The notes beneath the pieces are model-generated. The model saw nothing but the letters and a program-made list of their open reading frames with translations, searched no databases and had not been told where the DNA came from. From Zychaea mexicana (Eukaryota; Mucoromycota; Mucoromycetes; Mucorales; Lichtheimiaceae): DNA of 64,000 bases. Of the stretch, positions 44,477 to 55,659 are shown in pieces. The stretch lies in contig NW_026516704.1 in assembly GCF_025766255.1 (NCBI RefSeq), positions 62,001-126,000 on the forward strand, given 5' to 3'. Within the stretch, counting starts at the first letter, position 1. Every line of letters begins with the position of its first letter. The position numbers were made by a program, and so were the translations under genes.

Positions 44477-46882
44477 TTATATTCCAAAAAAAATTTGTGG
44501 ACCAAATAAGGCGTCGTTCTCTGGACTTCCTATACGATTATGTTATTCAAACATGGTGATATTCACTTTTTCGTGCAGTGCAAGTATAGTTGTAATGCTT
44601 TGTCGCCATAATCCATCGTACATTCGCTCTTTTGGAGCTTGAGACGATAAGATAGCATTCATTGCTGCATGATCTGTGTGGACTGTAGGTTGGGCACCAT
44701 GCGTATAACAATGAAAGTACCATAAAGATTGAATTACGCACATCGCCTCACGTCCAGTCACGCTATAATTCTTCTTGGCTGGTGCCAACGTTTTGCTAGC
44801 ATATAGGCAACTGGTCTTGAGTTTTGACAAAACACTTCCAATGGCGACATCCGAAGCGTCACAATGGAGATCGTATGGCAAGTTAGGGCCGGGATAATAT
44901 GCTAGCATTGGAAGTTCAATGAGTCGTATTTGATATCTTGAAAGGCTGCTTCTTCTTTGTATGCCACTGCCATTCCTCGCTTTTTTGTAGTAATTTGTAT
45001 ATCATAGAGGTGCCGGCAAGTGGGCTAGATTTGCGAAGAACCGGTGATAAAAATAACTCATTTCTTATAATCGCTGTAGATTTTTTTGTATTGACTGGGC
45101 GTGGGTATACCACAATCGCTTCAACATGTTCTGGGTCTGATTGTACACCTCCATTGGTCACGATGAATCCAAGATACTTGATATCTGGTACCATAAATTT
45201 GCATTCGTGAATACTGAGCTTAGATTAAATGTTGTGTAGGATCTGGAGCACGTCCTCCACATACTTGAGATGTGTTGCCATATCTAACAAAAATATTAAA
45301 ATGCCATCAATATAAATCTTCACGTAATAGAGATGCCCTATAATTTGTTGTCCAAAACGTGCTCCACATGCTTGAGATGTGTTGCCATATCTAACAAAAA
45401 TATTAAAATGCCATCAATATAAATCTTCACGTAATAGAGATGCCCTATAATTTGTTGTCCAAAACGTGCAAAGGTAGACAGTCCATTGATTACTGCATAA
45501 TGATAATACGACAAAGTCCCAAAGTTTGTGATTTGTTGCAAATGCGGTTTCGGGTATGTCATTTTCGTGCATTGGAATTTCCAGTAGCCATATTTGAGGT
45601 CGCAGATGGAGAAAACTTTTGCTGGAAGCAATTTGTCGAGTAAATTCTCGATGCGGCACAGTGGAAACTTGTCTTGTTTTATTACTGCATTCAGTGGTTT
45701 ATAATTGATTGCAACTTTTTTTGAGCCGTCAGACTTGGCGATCAACAGTGGTACTGAACACCATGGGCTGTTGCTTGGTTTGATTACACGGCGTTTAAGC
45801 ACTTCCTGAATTTGCAGATCCAAGGCGGCCTTTTCTTTTGGTGATCTTCTTAGCAATCGGCACTGAACAGGTCTGCATCGCCAGTATCATTTTGATGACA
45901 TACTAATGCATTCAAGGGCGTGTCATCAGACAGATTTGGCATTTCCTGCATAAGCTTTCGCACTTCTATTGGAACATTAGCTTGGAATTTGTGCAGGATT
46001 GGAAATTGCGTTGATTTGCGCTTTCAAGTGCAATTTAGACAAAGCCCGCTTATTGTCTACGACTAGCAAGAGAGATTTTTCTAACATCGAATCCATGCCA
46101 ATCATTACTGCTATATTTTGGTGCTCGACAACTCGAAGAGTCATCGGCCATGTTGTGTGCTCGATCTGAATTGTTGTATTACAAGCTAGAAGGGAGATTT
46201 CTTTTATCGAGTTTCCATATTGCAGTCGCATCGGCTCTTCTGGTAGCAGAGAAAATTGCTGCTTGTACCGTTGCTTCATCCAACGATGTTATCTCTGCGC
46301 CGCAGGCGATTAGTACTTTGATGCACAAGTCACTGATATTATAGTTGCCCAAACAGCAAATCTTGTTGACCATTCGTCGTCGTAGCTGCTTGCCTGTGAT
46401 GATTGCTTTACCCGAAGTTGTATCAGTAATTTTGGTGGTTGATGTTTTTTGTAATAAGATTGAGAAAGTTGGCTTCGTAGATGCTGTCTGAATCCGTCGT
46501 CGTCAGGGCCTCAGTAATTTTGAAATACTGCAATTGCAGTAAATTTTTGCGGCCATTCGCCCTACCCACGTCTTCCATATGAAGATGGGTCGAAGCTTCC
46601 ATATACAAATGCTGTGCCACCCCGACTTCAACAAACAACACGCGATTCAGTGTCTGCGCATGCATACTCGCCTCCGCATCAGCCATAACTGCACTACAGA
46701 CCCAATGTCCACATCTTAAACCAATTGCCCCACTCCCGGCCGCGATAACCTCGACGCATCCAGCACTTACGCGCCACATGGCCTATCATCTGCAAAATAC
46801 TTGCTGAACTAGATGCGCACCAACACCCTGGCACTGATCTACAGTAGTATCTTGATGCTGACCCTGGCGTCGACCTTCTCAA
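44477..46882 (-). pseudogene. Ty3/Gypsy retrotransposon gag-pol remnant
   Basis: Minus-strand order from high to low coordinates. First is a degenerate zinc knuckle (GHVARKC, near 46790). Next is a protease-like stretch near 46320 (LIACGAEITSL, where the usual D-T/S-G reads A-C-G), then RT from 45856 (SPWCSVPLLI, INYKPLNAV, FPLCRIENLLDKL, FSICDLKYGYW). The YIDD box reads YIDG. RNase H follows (LHCDASDVAIGSVLSK, TGREAMC, VHTDHAAM) to 44543. No integrase or LTRs were identified. Loss of the protease Asp and of the second RT Asp, plus a 107-bp duplication in RT, show it is dead. The part below 45002 belongs to the tandem array. Confidence 0.75.
45255..45468. repeat. 107-bp tandem duplication inside the Gypsy RT
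   Basis: The segment starting CTCCACATRCTTGAGATGTG at 45255 recurs at 45362 with two mismatches. It covers the YIDG box, so that box is present twice. Confidence 0.9.
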
Positions 46883-46889
46883 GTGAAAT

Positions 46890-47530
46890 GATTCTCCACC
46901 TCCTGCTCCTGTATAGTATATATAAGTTTAAAAATAAACAAAAGAAACATAGGAAAAAACACAAAAGTGTTAACCTGCTCCTTTTCTATCCACTTTCCAT
47001 ATCTTTATCATAGACTCTCTCCCTCCCTTAGATTTCTTTTCTCTTTCTTCGTCCTTTTCCCTGTTTCCTCAGATCAGGGTTTTTTATTCCTCGCTTTTGA
47101 GACCCGGACTAGAGCGGAAATGCTTTCACGAGCGCAGCGTTCATTGAGTCATTAATAAAATCGAATTTTTAACATTCGCTTAATTGACTATCTGACAGTA
47201 ATCATTGCATAGCGCAGTATCGTTTAACGCTCATGCATTATGTATACTGTACCCGGATCAATGCTTTCGCGCCATTAAATTATTTGCTCTGTATAAGTGG
47301 GTCTAACATCTGTTAGCTAAATTTATTTGTTCTGAAATATATTTGCTGCATTCGGTCTGATATACGTGCTCACTTTTTTATTATATTGGATCATGCATTC
47401 GTTCCATTCCTCTATTTCTTTTCTATTATTTCTTGCTTCACACTTTATTGCATCTGTTAGTTTCATTCTCTCATTTTGTTATGTGCGGTTCAATTAGCAG
47501 CGTTTACCCGCTGTGTATGTTGCGTTTGTA
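46890..47530. other. non-coding, pyrimidine-rich
   Basis: No gene seen. It contains T/C-rich runs and scattered CGCTCATGCATT/GCATTCG-type words, leading into the minisatellite at 47532. Confidence 0.5.
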
Positions 47531-47531
47531 A

Positions 47532-47790
47532 CGTTTGCTCGCCTCATTCATTTCATTTGTTAGATTTGCTTGTCACGTTCGCTTAATTCGTTAGATTTAC
47601 TCGCCACGTTCACTTCATTTATTGGATTTGCTCGCCGCGTCTTGTTCGTTTCATTTGTTTGATTTGCTCGCTACGTTCGTTTCATTTGTTGAATTTGTTC
47701 GCTGTGTTTGTTTTATCTATCAGATTTGCTTGCTCTGTTCTTTTCAATTGCTAAGTTTGCTCGCTACATTTTCTTCATTTACCATACTAC
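47532..47790. repeat. degenerate minisatellite, about 31-bp period, seven to eight units
   Basis: Units of the type GATTTGCTCGCTACGTTCG followed by TTTCATTTGTT. The GATTTGCTYGC core recurs every 31 or so bases with 15-25 percent variation. ORFs here are artefacts. Confidence 0.8.
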
Positions 47791-48389
47791 GATGCTTAAT
47801 CCATTGATTGTGCATCTTCAATTAATATAGCTATCGATTGTAACTATTCATTCGTCATGTTTGTTGCGTAGTCCCCTCTTTATGCTCGCTCATTATATAA
47901 AGCTATTCTTGCTGCATTTAGCCGCTTCTAGATAAGCCCGATCTGCATTTTTTTGGGCTGCATGGGATTGTGCATACGATCTAGTCCCCAAATTGACTCG
48001 TAGCATACATCAGATATTGCTCCATTACACTCGCTGGTGTCTCGTGCAGAGCAAAATCAACTCCTTACTAGATTGATATCAATACAGTAGCTACCGTTTC
48101 AGCAGAACGTAGATAAGCAGGAAAAAGCCTTTCTCAATCACTACAGATAGAGTTACCATGCGATGATGTGTTCTCTGCACTAGCTTCTCGGCGTCTTAAC
48201 TTTTGTCCAGACTAATATAACTTACGAGAGCACAACATTGCTATATACCTGTTTTATTTTATCCATTATACTCTCTACTATCATTTCTCCTTTTGATAAC
48301 GATTACTAAGGGAATGCAAGCATAAAGCTAAAGCTGACATCGCTACCATACCACTACCGTCATCGCCACCACAGCAACAACAACAAACA

Positions 48390-49005
48390 ATGCTACCTTT
48401 TTGGTCATCCTTTTTGCCCGTTCCTTTACCATCACCTTTTCCGTTCGCTGATCGGCCTATTGTGCCAAACCTGGATATGGTCTGCGATGCAATTCCTCGC
48501 ACTGCTGTGGATTTAGTGCACAATCCGAATCCAGATGGAAATCGTGGTCCCCGCTCGTTGGCTGTTGCTTTACTTGGAGATGAAAAACGATATATTGTTA
48601 TCAAGGCCGGAATGCGCGAGTTCTTTATCAACAATCGCGGGAAAAGTATCTTTAGGGTTTCGACGCTGAAAGGGTGCTAGGTGTTCTTGATCCAAACGCA
48701 CATCATTGGTTTTACTACCCAGAGTGTGCTCAGCTTGCCTCGGATGCTTATAACACGCCTATAGCGTTCTTTGGCACCGAATCCTCGTTGTTTTGCCCCT
48801 TAATGAGCACTCATCCCAAGCAATACGTACAGCTCCAATCGTTATGTGGCTAATTTATGACCATATCATTTTCATCCAGCTCAGGCTGGGTGCATTGTTT
48901 GAATGGCCTGCCTGCTACCCTTATTCTCGAGGTAAAGGCCGCAAAGATGGTGGTGCTAGAATCCGAGGTGGTCAATGGTATCCCTTATTCCCAAAACGCA
49001 TTTGA
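48390..49005 (+). pseudogene. OTU-like cysteine protease remnant lacking the catalytic Cys
   Basis: Three frames are needed. 48390-48655 has PNPDGNRGPRSLAVALLGDE, corresponding to the OTU active-site block D-G-N-C-x-x-R-S/A. Here the Cys is Arg (CGT). About 48657-48854 gives RVLGVLDPNAHHWFYYPECAQLA and TPIAFFGTESSLFCPL, the conserved OTU core. The frame ending 49005 gives WLIYDHIIFIQL, where His would be the catalytic base. OTU proteases remove ubiquitin, and in fungi OTU domains are also fused to FAR1/MULE transposases. No transposase part is visible upstream. Two frameshifts and the lost Cys make it a pseudogene. Confidence 0.65.
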
Positions 49006-49109
49006 AAGCATGATCCAAGTGGAACCACCCCTTTCAGAGAATTTTGACGCTCATTCTCTTTCATTTGGATCTGAAGCAGAACACTCTGACACTGAGCATT
49101 TGACCTAAC

Positions 49110-49897
49110 TGGACATTATCCACCTTAGTAGCACAATGTCTCTTCTTGCCCGTTCTTTCTTTTCTCTCTGTTTTCTTCCTTTACTTCCCCCCACTCCCTT
49201 TTTTTGATATTCATATAATTAATCCGATATACACATGCTTAAGCCAATATATACACTAACGAGGAATAGGTGAGCCCACGAGACTGCAAAGCAATAGGTC
49301 ATTCAATTAAATGGATAATCTGATGATACATACCACTTCCTTTATGTAATTTTCGTTGACAATACCTTCTGTAACTTTATAACAGCTTTATTCTGCAAAT
49401 CCTCTATTATCAGCATGAGCAGTAGCTGCCAATGTGTCTGTATGCAAAAAAACCAGCAAACCCTTGTGCACCTACTCGTACTCTTTAGTTCCTTGAATAT
49501 GTCGGACCATACAGGTGTCTGTTCAATGTTAGAGTTCAACATCTTGCCATCTAGGTTGTAATAGCCAAGGGAAAAAAGCAGTTACACTCGCATAGTTCGT
49601 CAAATTTAACTAGTGTGTAGACAATGTTTCAAGTATAATAACATCTATTAGCAGTTGTAGTCATCATTTTCATCTTTGAATTTTGCTTCGTCGTTTTCAG
49701 ATGAAAAAAAAATTAGAAACGATCACATGAAAGATGCCACACAACGGCCAATTGCCTTTTAATCACACCACTCTGGTTTTTTTTTCGTCTAGTACATTGT
49801 TGATTTGTCCGTAAAGGAGCCGCCGTAATACGGACAAAAGAAGCCAAAGTGCACGAAAAAGTAAACAGGAATCAGGTTACTTTTGTTAACAGAGCTG
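49110..49897. other. intergenic, no gene seen
   Basis: AT-rich with no splice-consistent coding sequence on either strand. It ends at the left arm of the TIR element. Confidence 0.5.
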
Positions 49898-49990
49898 CTC
49901 GAGCGACCAAACTTTTTCCTTGCGTAGACCAAATTTTTACATATAGGAGTTTAAACATCCGTTACACATGTCCCCTCTACTATCTTTACT

Positions 49991-50859
49991 AGGGGTCGCA
50001 ATTGGACGGGTCGGGTCGGGTCAAGAAAACACTGACCCGACCTGACCCGTTCAACCCGACGGGTCAAAACTCGGGTTGACGGGTCACTACTGATTTTGAT
50101 TTGGTGACAAAGGAGGTGTCAATCAACCTGAGCTTGAGCACTGGAAGTGCAAAACTACATGTATACACAGCTCTCTAAGATGATGGCACGCAAATTCCTA
50201 GCAGTGCTAGCAATATCTACGTTTTGTGTGATTATTCTTAAAGGTAAAGGGTTTGTGCCATAACAAAAGAAATCGTTTGCGCTCACATGCATTAAAGAAA
50301 GCATAATGGTTAAAGTGTGGTTAAAAATCGACTTCCTTTAAATGCCCGTAATCCTTTTTCCTTTTCCCTTTTCTTTTCATTTCTTCCTTCTTCTTTCATT
50401 TCTCTTTTCTTAATTCCTTCTACGTCTTTTGTCAAATCTCGTCTCTCACTGCCACTCTCTATTGTCTATTCTCATTGTACTATTGCTACTTCTTTACTTT
50501 GCTACTTCTTTACTACTATTACATATATTGCTTATAGCTTACTTATCTTACACTTTTGAATATAAAATATGATCCCACAATGAAAAAGAATATAAGTACG
50601 TTTTATGTTACAGTTCTATAGCAGACATATTGACAACTACATCTTTAATATAATGATCCTTTCCAACAAGAAGATTGACTACTTGAATACAAGTACCTCA
50701 TAGATATCATATGTATACACGGGTCACAACGGGTCAACGGGTCGGGTCAAGGGTTAGACGGGTTGACCCGCGGGTCAGAAAAGCATCAACCCGACCCGTT
50801 GACCCGTCCTCAACCCGCGTGTCGGTTTTGACCCGCGGGTCAGATTGCGACCCCTAATT
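49991..50859. mobile_element. non-autonomous hAT-like element
   Basis: Ends AGGGGTCGCAAT and its reverse complement ATTGCGACCCCT, with dense GGGTC/GACCC subterminal repeats at both ends. The 8-bp TCTTTACT is repeated at 49983-49990 and 50860-50867. The opposite arm of the surrounding TIR element preserves the empty site (TCTTCACT once), so the insertion is directly visible. Four bases (AATT) beyond the right terminus remain unexplained. No coding capacity. An 8-bp duplication and A-G-G-G-type ends fit hAT. Confidence 0.85.
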
Positions 50860-51212
50860 TCTTTACTCCTTCGGCAGACCAAACTTCTCCCCACACCAAT
50901 TTCAGATTTTTCTTACAATCTGTAATTCCTTGCGTAGACCACAAAAAAGTGGAAGTGTAATTCTTTGTGTAGACCAACTTTTATTATGTTGCCTTGTAGT
51001 GACGTTCAGTAAGTGAGATATAATATCCAGTGGTAGCCATTTACCACGCAGGTTTGCATTGTATTCCATTATTCTTTTTCTTTATTTATTAGAAGAATAT
51101 ATAGAAAGAGAAAAAAAGAGAAGATTAAATGAAAGTGTATAGGGATATGTTGGAGAAGATAAAGTATGGTTCTGCTTTTTATTCATCAGAGTATATGATG
51201 CTCTTGGTCGCC

Positions 51213-51542
51213 CTACTCTTCACTGTCTGAGTCATCGTCATCTAGATATTTAAAACAGCCGTAGTCAACGCTACGCTCTATGTGGATAAGCGCCATATTG
51301 CTAAGGGGACTGTGTTCTTCTGCTAGGCTAATGGTGCAATCACAATCTTCTTCTGACTCACCGGCCGACTCAAGATCTTCCCTAACTAGACGCATACCGA
51401 CCTCTGGAACAAAAAAAGAGTCTATATATTCCGTGGTATCTATCGGTTTGATGTGCTCATTCGCAGCACCGATCTCGTGTACCAGCATGTCTTGGAGTGT
51501 TTTTGCGATAATTTTCTTGCCTTTAAATCCATAGTATCCAGG
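51213..51542 (-). pseudogene. RTC4-like domain exon
   Basis: An exon from a TTTTACAG acceptor at 51543 to a stop at 51213 reads PGYYGFKGKKIIAKTLQDML, then IDSFFVPEVGMRLVREDLES and a Glu/Asp-rich end (DDDDSDSEE). The PGYYG-x-KG block and the V-P-E-x-x-x-R-L-x-x-E-D block are hallmarks of the RTC4 C-terminal domain. The domain is named after yeast Rtc4, linked to telomere capping. In other fungi it often sits in uncharacterised multi-copy proteins. A possible 5' exon near 51600-51700 (LENLFETLLRQLLLYN) does not fit in phase, so the gene is probably a fragment caught between the TIR arms. Confidence 0.6.
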
Positions 51543-52389
51543 CTGTAAAATATAAAGATAATTGTTATTATATCATAGGATCTACTATATATACATTTCG
51601 ATGTTGCTGTAAAATTTCGTATTGTAAAGAAGTAGCTGGCGCAGCAATGTTTCAAATAAATTCTCGAGTGTTTGTGTTTGCAGCTAACAAGTTGTAATGG
51701 AGTGTTTGCTATCACTATTAATTTTTTTTTTTTTTTGATCTACACAAAGAATTACACTTCCACTTTTTTGTGGTCTACGCAAGGAATTACAGATTGTAAG
51801 AAAAATCTGAAATTGGTGTGGGGAGAAGTTTGGTCTACCGAAGGAGTGAAGATAGTAGAGGGGACATGTGTAACGGATGTATAAACTCCTATTGTAAAAA
51901 TTTGGTCTACGCTAGGAAAAATTTGGTCGCTCGAGGAAGCTTTGTTTTTGAAACCCCCTATTGGGACAATTTCTGAACAAACTGAACAATCTGAACACTT
52001 CCTGCAACACAAGCTTCCGTATTCGTACTGTGGAGGATAAAACATTTGAGAGAAAAATATTTTTACAACAAAGGTGTATTTAAACTCTTTGCAAGATCTG
52101 TAAGACTAATGTCTCCTGGAACCATCGTAGGATGATATAAATAGTATCTATTATCCACCAGCGATGATTTGAGCATTCCAGCAGGATTCAAGATGTTTTC
52201 TCCTTCAGGCGTGCTTCAGGCATGGAACTTTCAGGTGTACGATGTACATGTGGAATTCCGTTGTATTGTCGTTTTACTCGTCTTACAACTGGACTTGTGG
52301 ACCTGACCTCTTACGCGTTTGATTATCTTACTCCTATTTTTTCCCCACTTTGTTTAGTTACTTTTAACTTACTTTACTATTTCTTAGGA

Positions 52390-53635
52390 ATGAATCACTT
52401 CCAGCATCCAACGTTTTTACAAAACGATCCGTACCTCACTCTTCTTACAGAGATTCGCGACATTGCGTTGCGTCTGGAAAGTAGCGTGACCAACATTGAA
52501 AACGTGTTAAGTCTCAATCCGCAGCAACAACCTCATCCGCAGCGACTACAACCCCAACAACTTCTCTCTAATGAGCAAGATGTACGTGAACGCATTGCGC
52601 AGTCGTACCAACCTTCGCATACTGCTCTACTCTTTCCAAGTGAGACGATCAGAAGGCACAGTACGTGTGTAACAGCCGATCAGTCACCAAGCTGCACATA
52701 GTGCAATCTTTAAAAGGCTTCGGTAGTCTTGATCAAGAAAAGGCCGTAGCCATGTACCACTCGCTCAGCGAAGAGTCCAAGGCTCATAAAGGACGGTTGC
52801 AGAGGTACAAGCTAAAACATATCGCGAAGTGCCCGAACATGTCAAGAGGATAGAATGGAAGACATTCGAAGATAATGTCAAATACATGTACAAGTTGCCT
52901 CTTGATCAATGTGAACAGCATAGGGTAGTAGATTATTTTATCCATGTTATATTTAACGCGATTACCAGGTAAATGTAGTGTCATGATATTAGAAACAACA
53001 CCAATATTTCTGATGCTGGTTTCATCGCTTGGTGCTCGGTCTGCAATGTAAGCAAATGAATAGTCAACAGAATCTTGTGGATTATATTATAATAGAGTCA
53101 TATGGACCTAACTAGCCGGCGAGGAGCTCTCCATGCACCATTGCAAACTGATGGGTCATTCATGTCAATGTAAGTCATATACGAAATTATGTTAAAGTAT
53201 GCTTTTATAGGACAAGAAGTGGTCAAACTAAATCCTGCTGTTCTAAGATCTAACGTAAGTAATAACAAACTAGCATATACAATTTATCATTCTCTAATCA
53301 AATCATTTTGTAGACCACTCCTTTCAGAATCACCATCCATCCCAATGCCATCACCATCTTTTTCTTCGACTCGTCAACAATCCCAACTGCCCCTTCCACC
53401 ACAAGAATCCGAACAATCTACCACTGCTTCTTTATCCGTTCCTTTATCATTCATTCCTCCATCAGCTCCTGCTCTACTACAAAAACCTACTTCTTCGTCA
53501 TCCGCTGTCTTCTCCATTCCTTCCTCCATAGTCCCCTCACCACAACAACCTGCTGCATCACAAACCACTAGATTGCAGCAAGGAAAGCACAAAACTCCCT
53601 TATTCCCACCTCCACAACGCGAACGTCAAAACTAA
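52390..53635 (+). pseudogene. third coiled-coil family gene, partly degraded
   Basis: ATG 52390 (MNHFQHPTFLQNDPYL). A coiled coil (RDIALRLESSVTNIENVL) is followed by a Gln-rich linker, a helical domain (SLKGFGSLDQEKAVAMY...RIEWKTFEDNVKYMYKL), several small exons with GT...AG introns and a long Ser/Pro-rich tail (53322-53635). The layout matches the genes at 943 and 19032. Between GRLQ and EVQAKTYREV, near 52802, the frame shifts without an intron. One later exon junction near 53161 also fails in phase, so I call it degraded. It may be the accessory gene of a lost CACTA element. Confidence 0.45.
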
Positions 53636-53782
53636 TATGAAAAACTACATGAATAGCTATATGAATAGCTAAATGACAATATTCATAAGAAATGAATTAT
53701 GATCAACCTATATTGATGAATGGTGCCGCTCTTATGTTTGGGTACACAATTTGCCAAATACAGATAGTTCTCTCAGCTGGTT

Positions 53783-54190
53783 TTGAATACCAAGTTCAGA
53801 TTGTTCAGCAAACTTCCCATGTTGAACAGAGTGGTATATTATATAAAGAAATACCAACAAGCTTCCAATGCTAAATTCAACAAGGCTAAAACCCAAGCCA
53901 TATCCTTCAGTGGTTTACCGCAACCTGACTGGAACACAAGGTTACAACAATTTGGCATTCCAACATGCCATGACCGCACCAAGCCAGACGCTATCGTGTA
54001 CCTAGGATACCCACTTTCCTCATCCAACCCACAACTGCAGACCTTCATAGATCATCTACTCGCAACGATTAAGAACCATTGCAACATACATCTGGGAAGA
54101 GGATTATCGGTGCGTGGCAGGGCTATGGTTTTGAACACTCTTATACTGTCTAAACTATGGCATGTACTCCGTGTCATTGACGCGCCCTAG
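53783..54190 (+). pseudogene. LINE reverse transcriptase C-terminal fragment
   Basis: Frame with KAKTQAISFSG, IVYLGYPLSSSNPQLQTF and LSVRGRAMVLNTLILSKLWHVLRV. The Y-L-G-Y-x-L block and the S-x-R-G-R-A-x-V-L-N-x-L-x-x-S-K-L-W-H block are characteristic of the region after the catalytic core in fungal LINE reverse transcriptases. A stop at 54188 and loss of everything upstream show a remnant. Confidence 0.65.
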
Positions 54191-54256
54191 CCAGATTCCA
54201 CAGAACGCTCAAAAGCATCATTAGCAATTTCGTTATGCATCGCATGTTCCCCCAGT

Positions 54257-54881
54257 AAAGCGCTGAATCCTAGCTTTCAGGAAGTGAAGTCCAATGACAT
54301 CAAATCCTTCGATAATAGTTCATTTTGGGAACCAGATGCGATCACAGATGTCGATTTCCGTGCCCTTCGACAGTTCATGAACGTAGAACGCGCTACTGAG
54401 GAGCTTTTGTTGTATCGGTAAACCTATTTATGTAGTATAAAGACGTCAGATATGGTTGACGTACTGATTGCAATGTAAAACTGCTTTTTAGGACGAAGAA
54501 AACCAGCTTAAATCCTATGTTTTAAATAGATGTAAGCGAATCTATAGAGCATTAGAAGAAGAAAAACGCGGGGAAGCATATCAAAACCTCATTTCCCGCA
54601 AGTTACCAGCGGCTGAAAAACTCTACAAGAAGGTGCACGGCCATTCCAGGCAATATTACCAGCAACAACATGAGCAGGAAGAGCCTTTGGTTCTCGAGAG
54701 AATCGAAAACGATGCGGAAGAGGATGACGAGGAGGAAGAATGTCCTGAGGACAGATTGATGATATCTTTCGCTGATATCATTATGAGATTGATGCTTGCG
54801 CAGAGCGGGCAAGAAAACGTTGAAGACTTGCAGCGCGAGCTCGGCATCCACGAAAATTTTGATACCAATGATGTGCCATAG
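54257..54881 (+). CDS. unknown protein with acidic centre
   Basis: Exon 54257-54417 (ALNPSFQEVKSNDIKSFD...RQFMNVERATEELLLY) and exon 54492-54881 (DEENQLKSYVLNRCKRIYRA, then an acidic EEDDEEEE run and a helical end) look like one protein. They are separated by a GTAAAC...TTTTAG intron whose phases differ by one base. No family recognised. It follows the LINE fragment and may be a captured or degenerate gene. Confidence 0.35.
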
Positions 54882-55437
54882 TAAAGACCTGTATTACTGT
54901 ATACGCTAATAACTGTACTTTACTTATGCCTCGGTATTATGTTTATACGCCCTTACTTGCTATTATGTTACCTCTCACATTTCAACTATGCAAAGAATCC
55001 ATTTTCCATAAGCTATTTGTTTGTTTATATTTATAACTCATATGATAAATGGCTCTTCTCACAATTTTTTAATATAACAATGAGCAAATAAAGAACACTT
55101 AAATTGTCTGTCTGTTAGAATCAATAGATAGTAAGCTGTAGTATATTAATTCCATTCATGTCTTTCTTATCACATATATACATACAGTCATATGATACCT
55201 TTAGGCTGCTGTAGAGCAATTATTTTGAGAGTAAAAAAGTACACATTGTATGTGATGACATACAATAAGCATCATTATATGTGGGCGGAAAAATGGCCCC
55301 TAGGCAAAAGGGGATAGTCAGCTAAATTGAAAGTTAGCAAAATTAGTGATTAACTCTGGTTCGAAAACTGCTAACTTTCGCAAATAAAAGGTTTTACCGG
55401 GCAATTTTTAGCAGGGAATTTTGTGCGCCAGTGGTGC
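54882..55437. other. intergenic, no gene seen
   Basis: AT-rich. It contains a possible stem (AAAGTTAGCAAA near 55332 and TGCTAACTTTCGC near 55369). It leads directly into the 31-bp array. Confidence 0.5.
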
Positions 55438-55623
55438 AATAAATTGTAGACACCCAGTTCGCCATCTCAATGAATTGTAGACACACGGTTCGCCAAGTCA
55501 ATAAATTGTAGACACACGGTTCGCCATCTCAATAAATTGTAGACACACGGTTCGCCATCTCAATAAACTGTAGACACACGGTTCGCCAAGTCAATAAATT
55601 GTAGACACACGGTTCGCCAAGTC
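55438..55623. repeat. 31-bp tandem array, six units
   Basis: Units start at 55438, 55469, 55500, 55531, 55562 and 55593, each of the form CAATAAATTGTAGACACACGG plus TTCGCCATCT. Positions 28-31 alternate between ATCT and AAGT types. Identity between units is about 90 percent or more. There are no unique spacers. Confidence 0.95.
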
Positions 55624-55659
55624 ATGCACCACCGTGTACCTTTCTATTTCATTTTAACA

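Larger units (their letters stand above)
32320..45002. repeat. tandem unit U3 (carries CACTA copy B)
   Basis: Third copy. Without the 5,959-bp CACTA and its 3-bp duplication it is about 6.72 kb. Homology ends at 45002 (TTTGTATAT|CATAGAGG), where the Gypsy pol continues normally. U3 therefore shows the original right flank of the duplicated segment. Confidence 0.9.
49898..51935. mobile_element. TIR element with arms of about 200 bp, carrying an RTC4-like exon
   Basis: The segment from CTCGAGCGACCAAA (49898) to TTTGTGTAGACCA (50976) recurs as a reverse complement at 51737-51935, apart from an insertion of about 0.87 kb in the left arm. Each arm has four spaced copies of a CTTGCGTAGACCAAA-like word, as expected for transposase-binding subterminal repeats. 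Between the arms is one protein-like exon on the minus strand. No transposase is present. The target-site duplication is unclear (AGCT near both ends). Confidence 0.7.

Noticed and set aside
50317..50559. 80-aa plus-strand ORF inside the hAT-like element
   Set aside because: Phe/Leu/Ser-rich translation of a pyrimidine-rich run, with no domain or codon signal.
49991..50855. Telomere-like or rDNA-type GGGTC repeats
   Set aside because: They are arranged as inverted subterminal repeats within a bounded insertion that has an 8-bp target duplication.
55340..55400. tRNA-like segment (GGTTCGAAA word)
   Set aside because: No acceptor stem, anticodon arm or D arm can be folded around it.
55438..55623. 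CRISPR array
   Set aside because: Units abut with no unique spacers, and the surroundings are eukaryotic.
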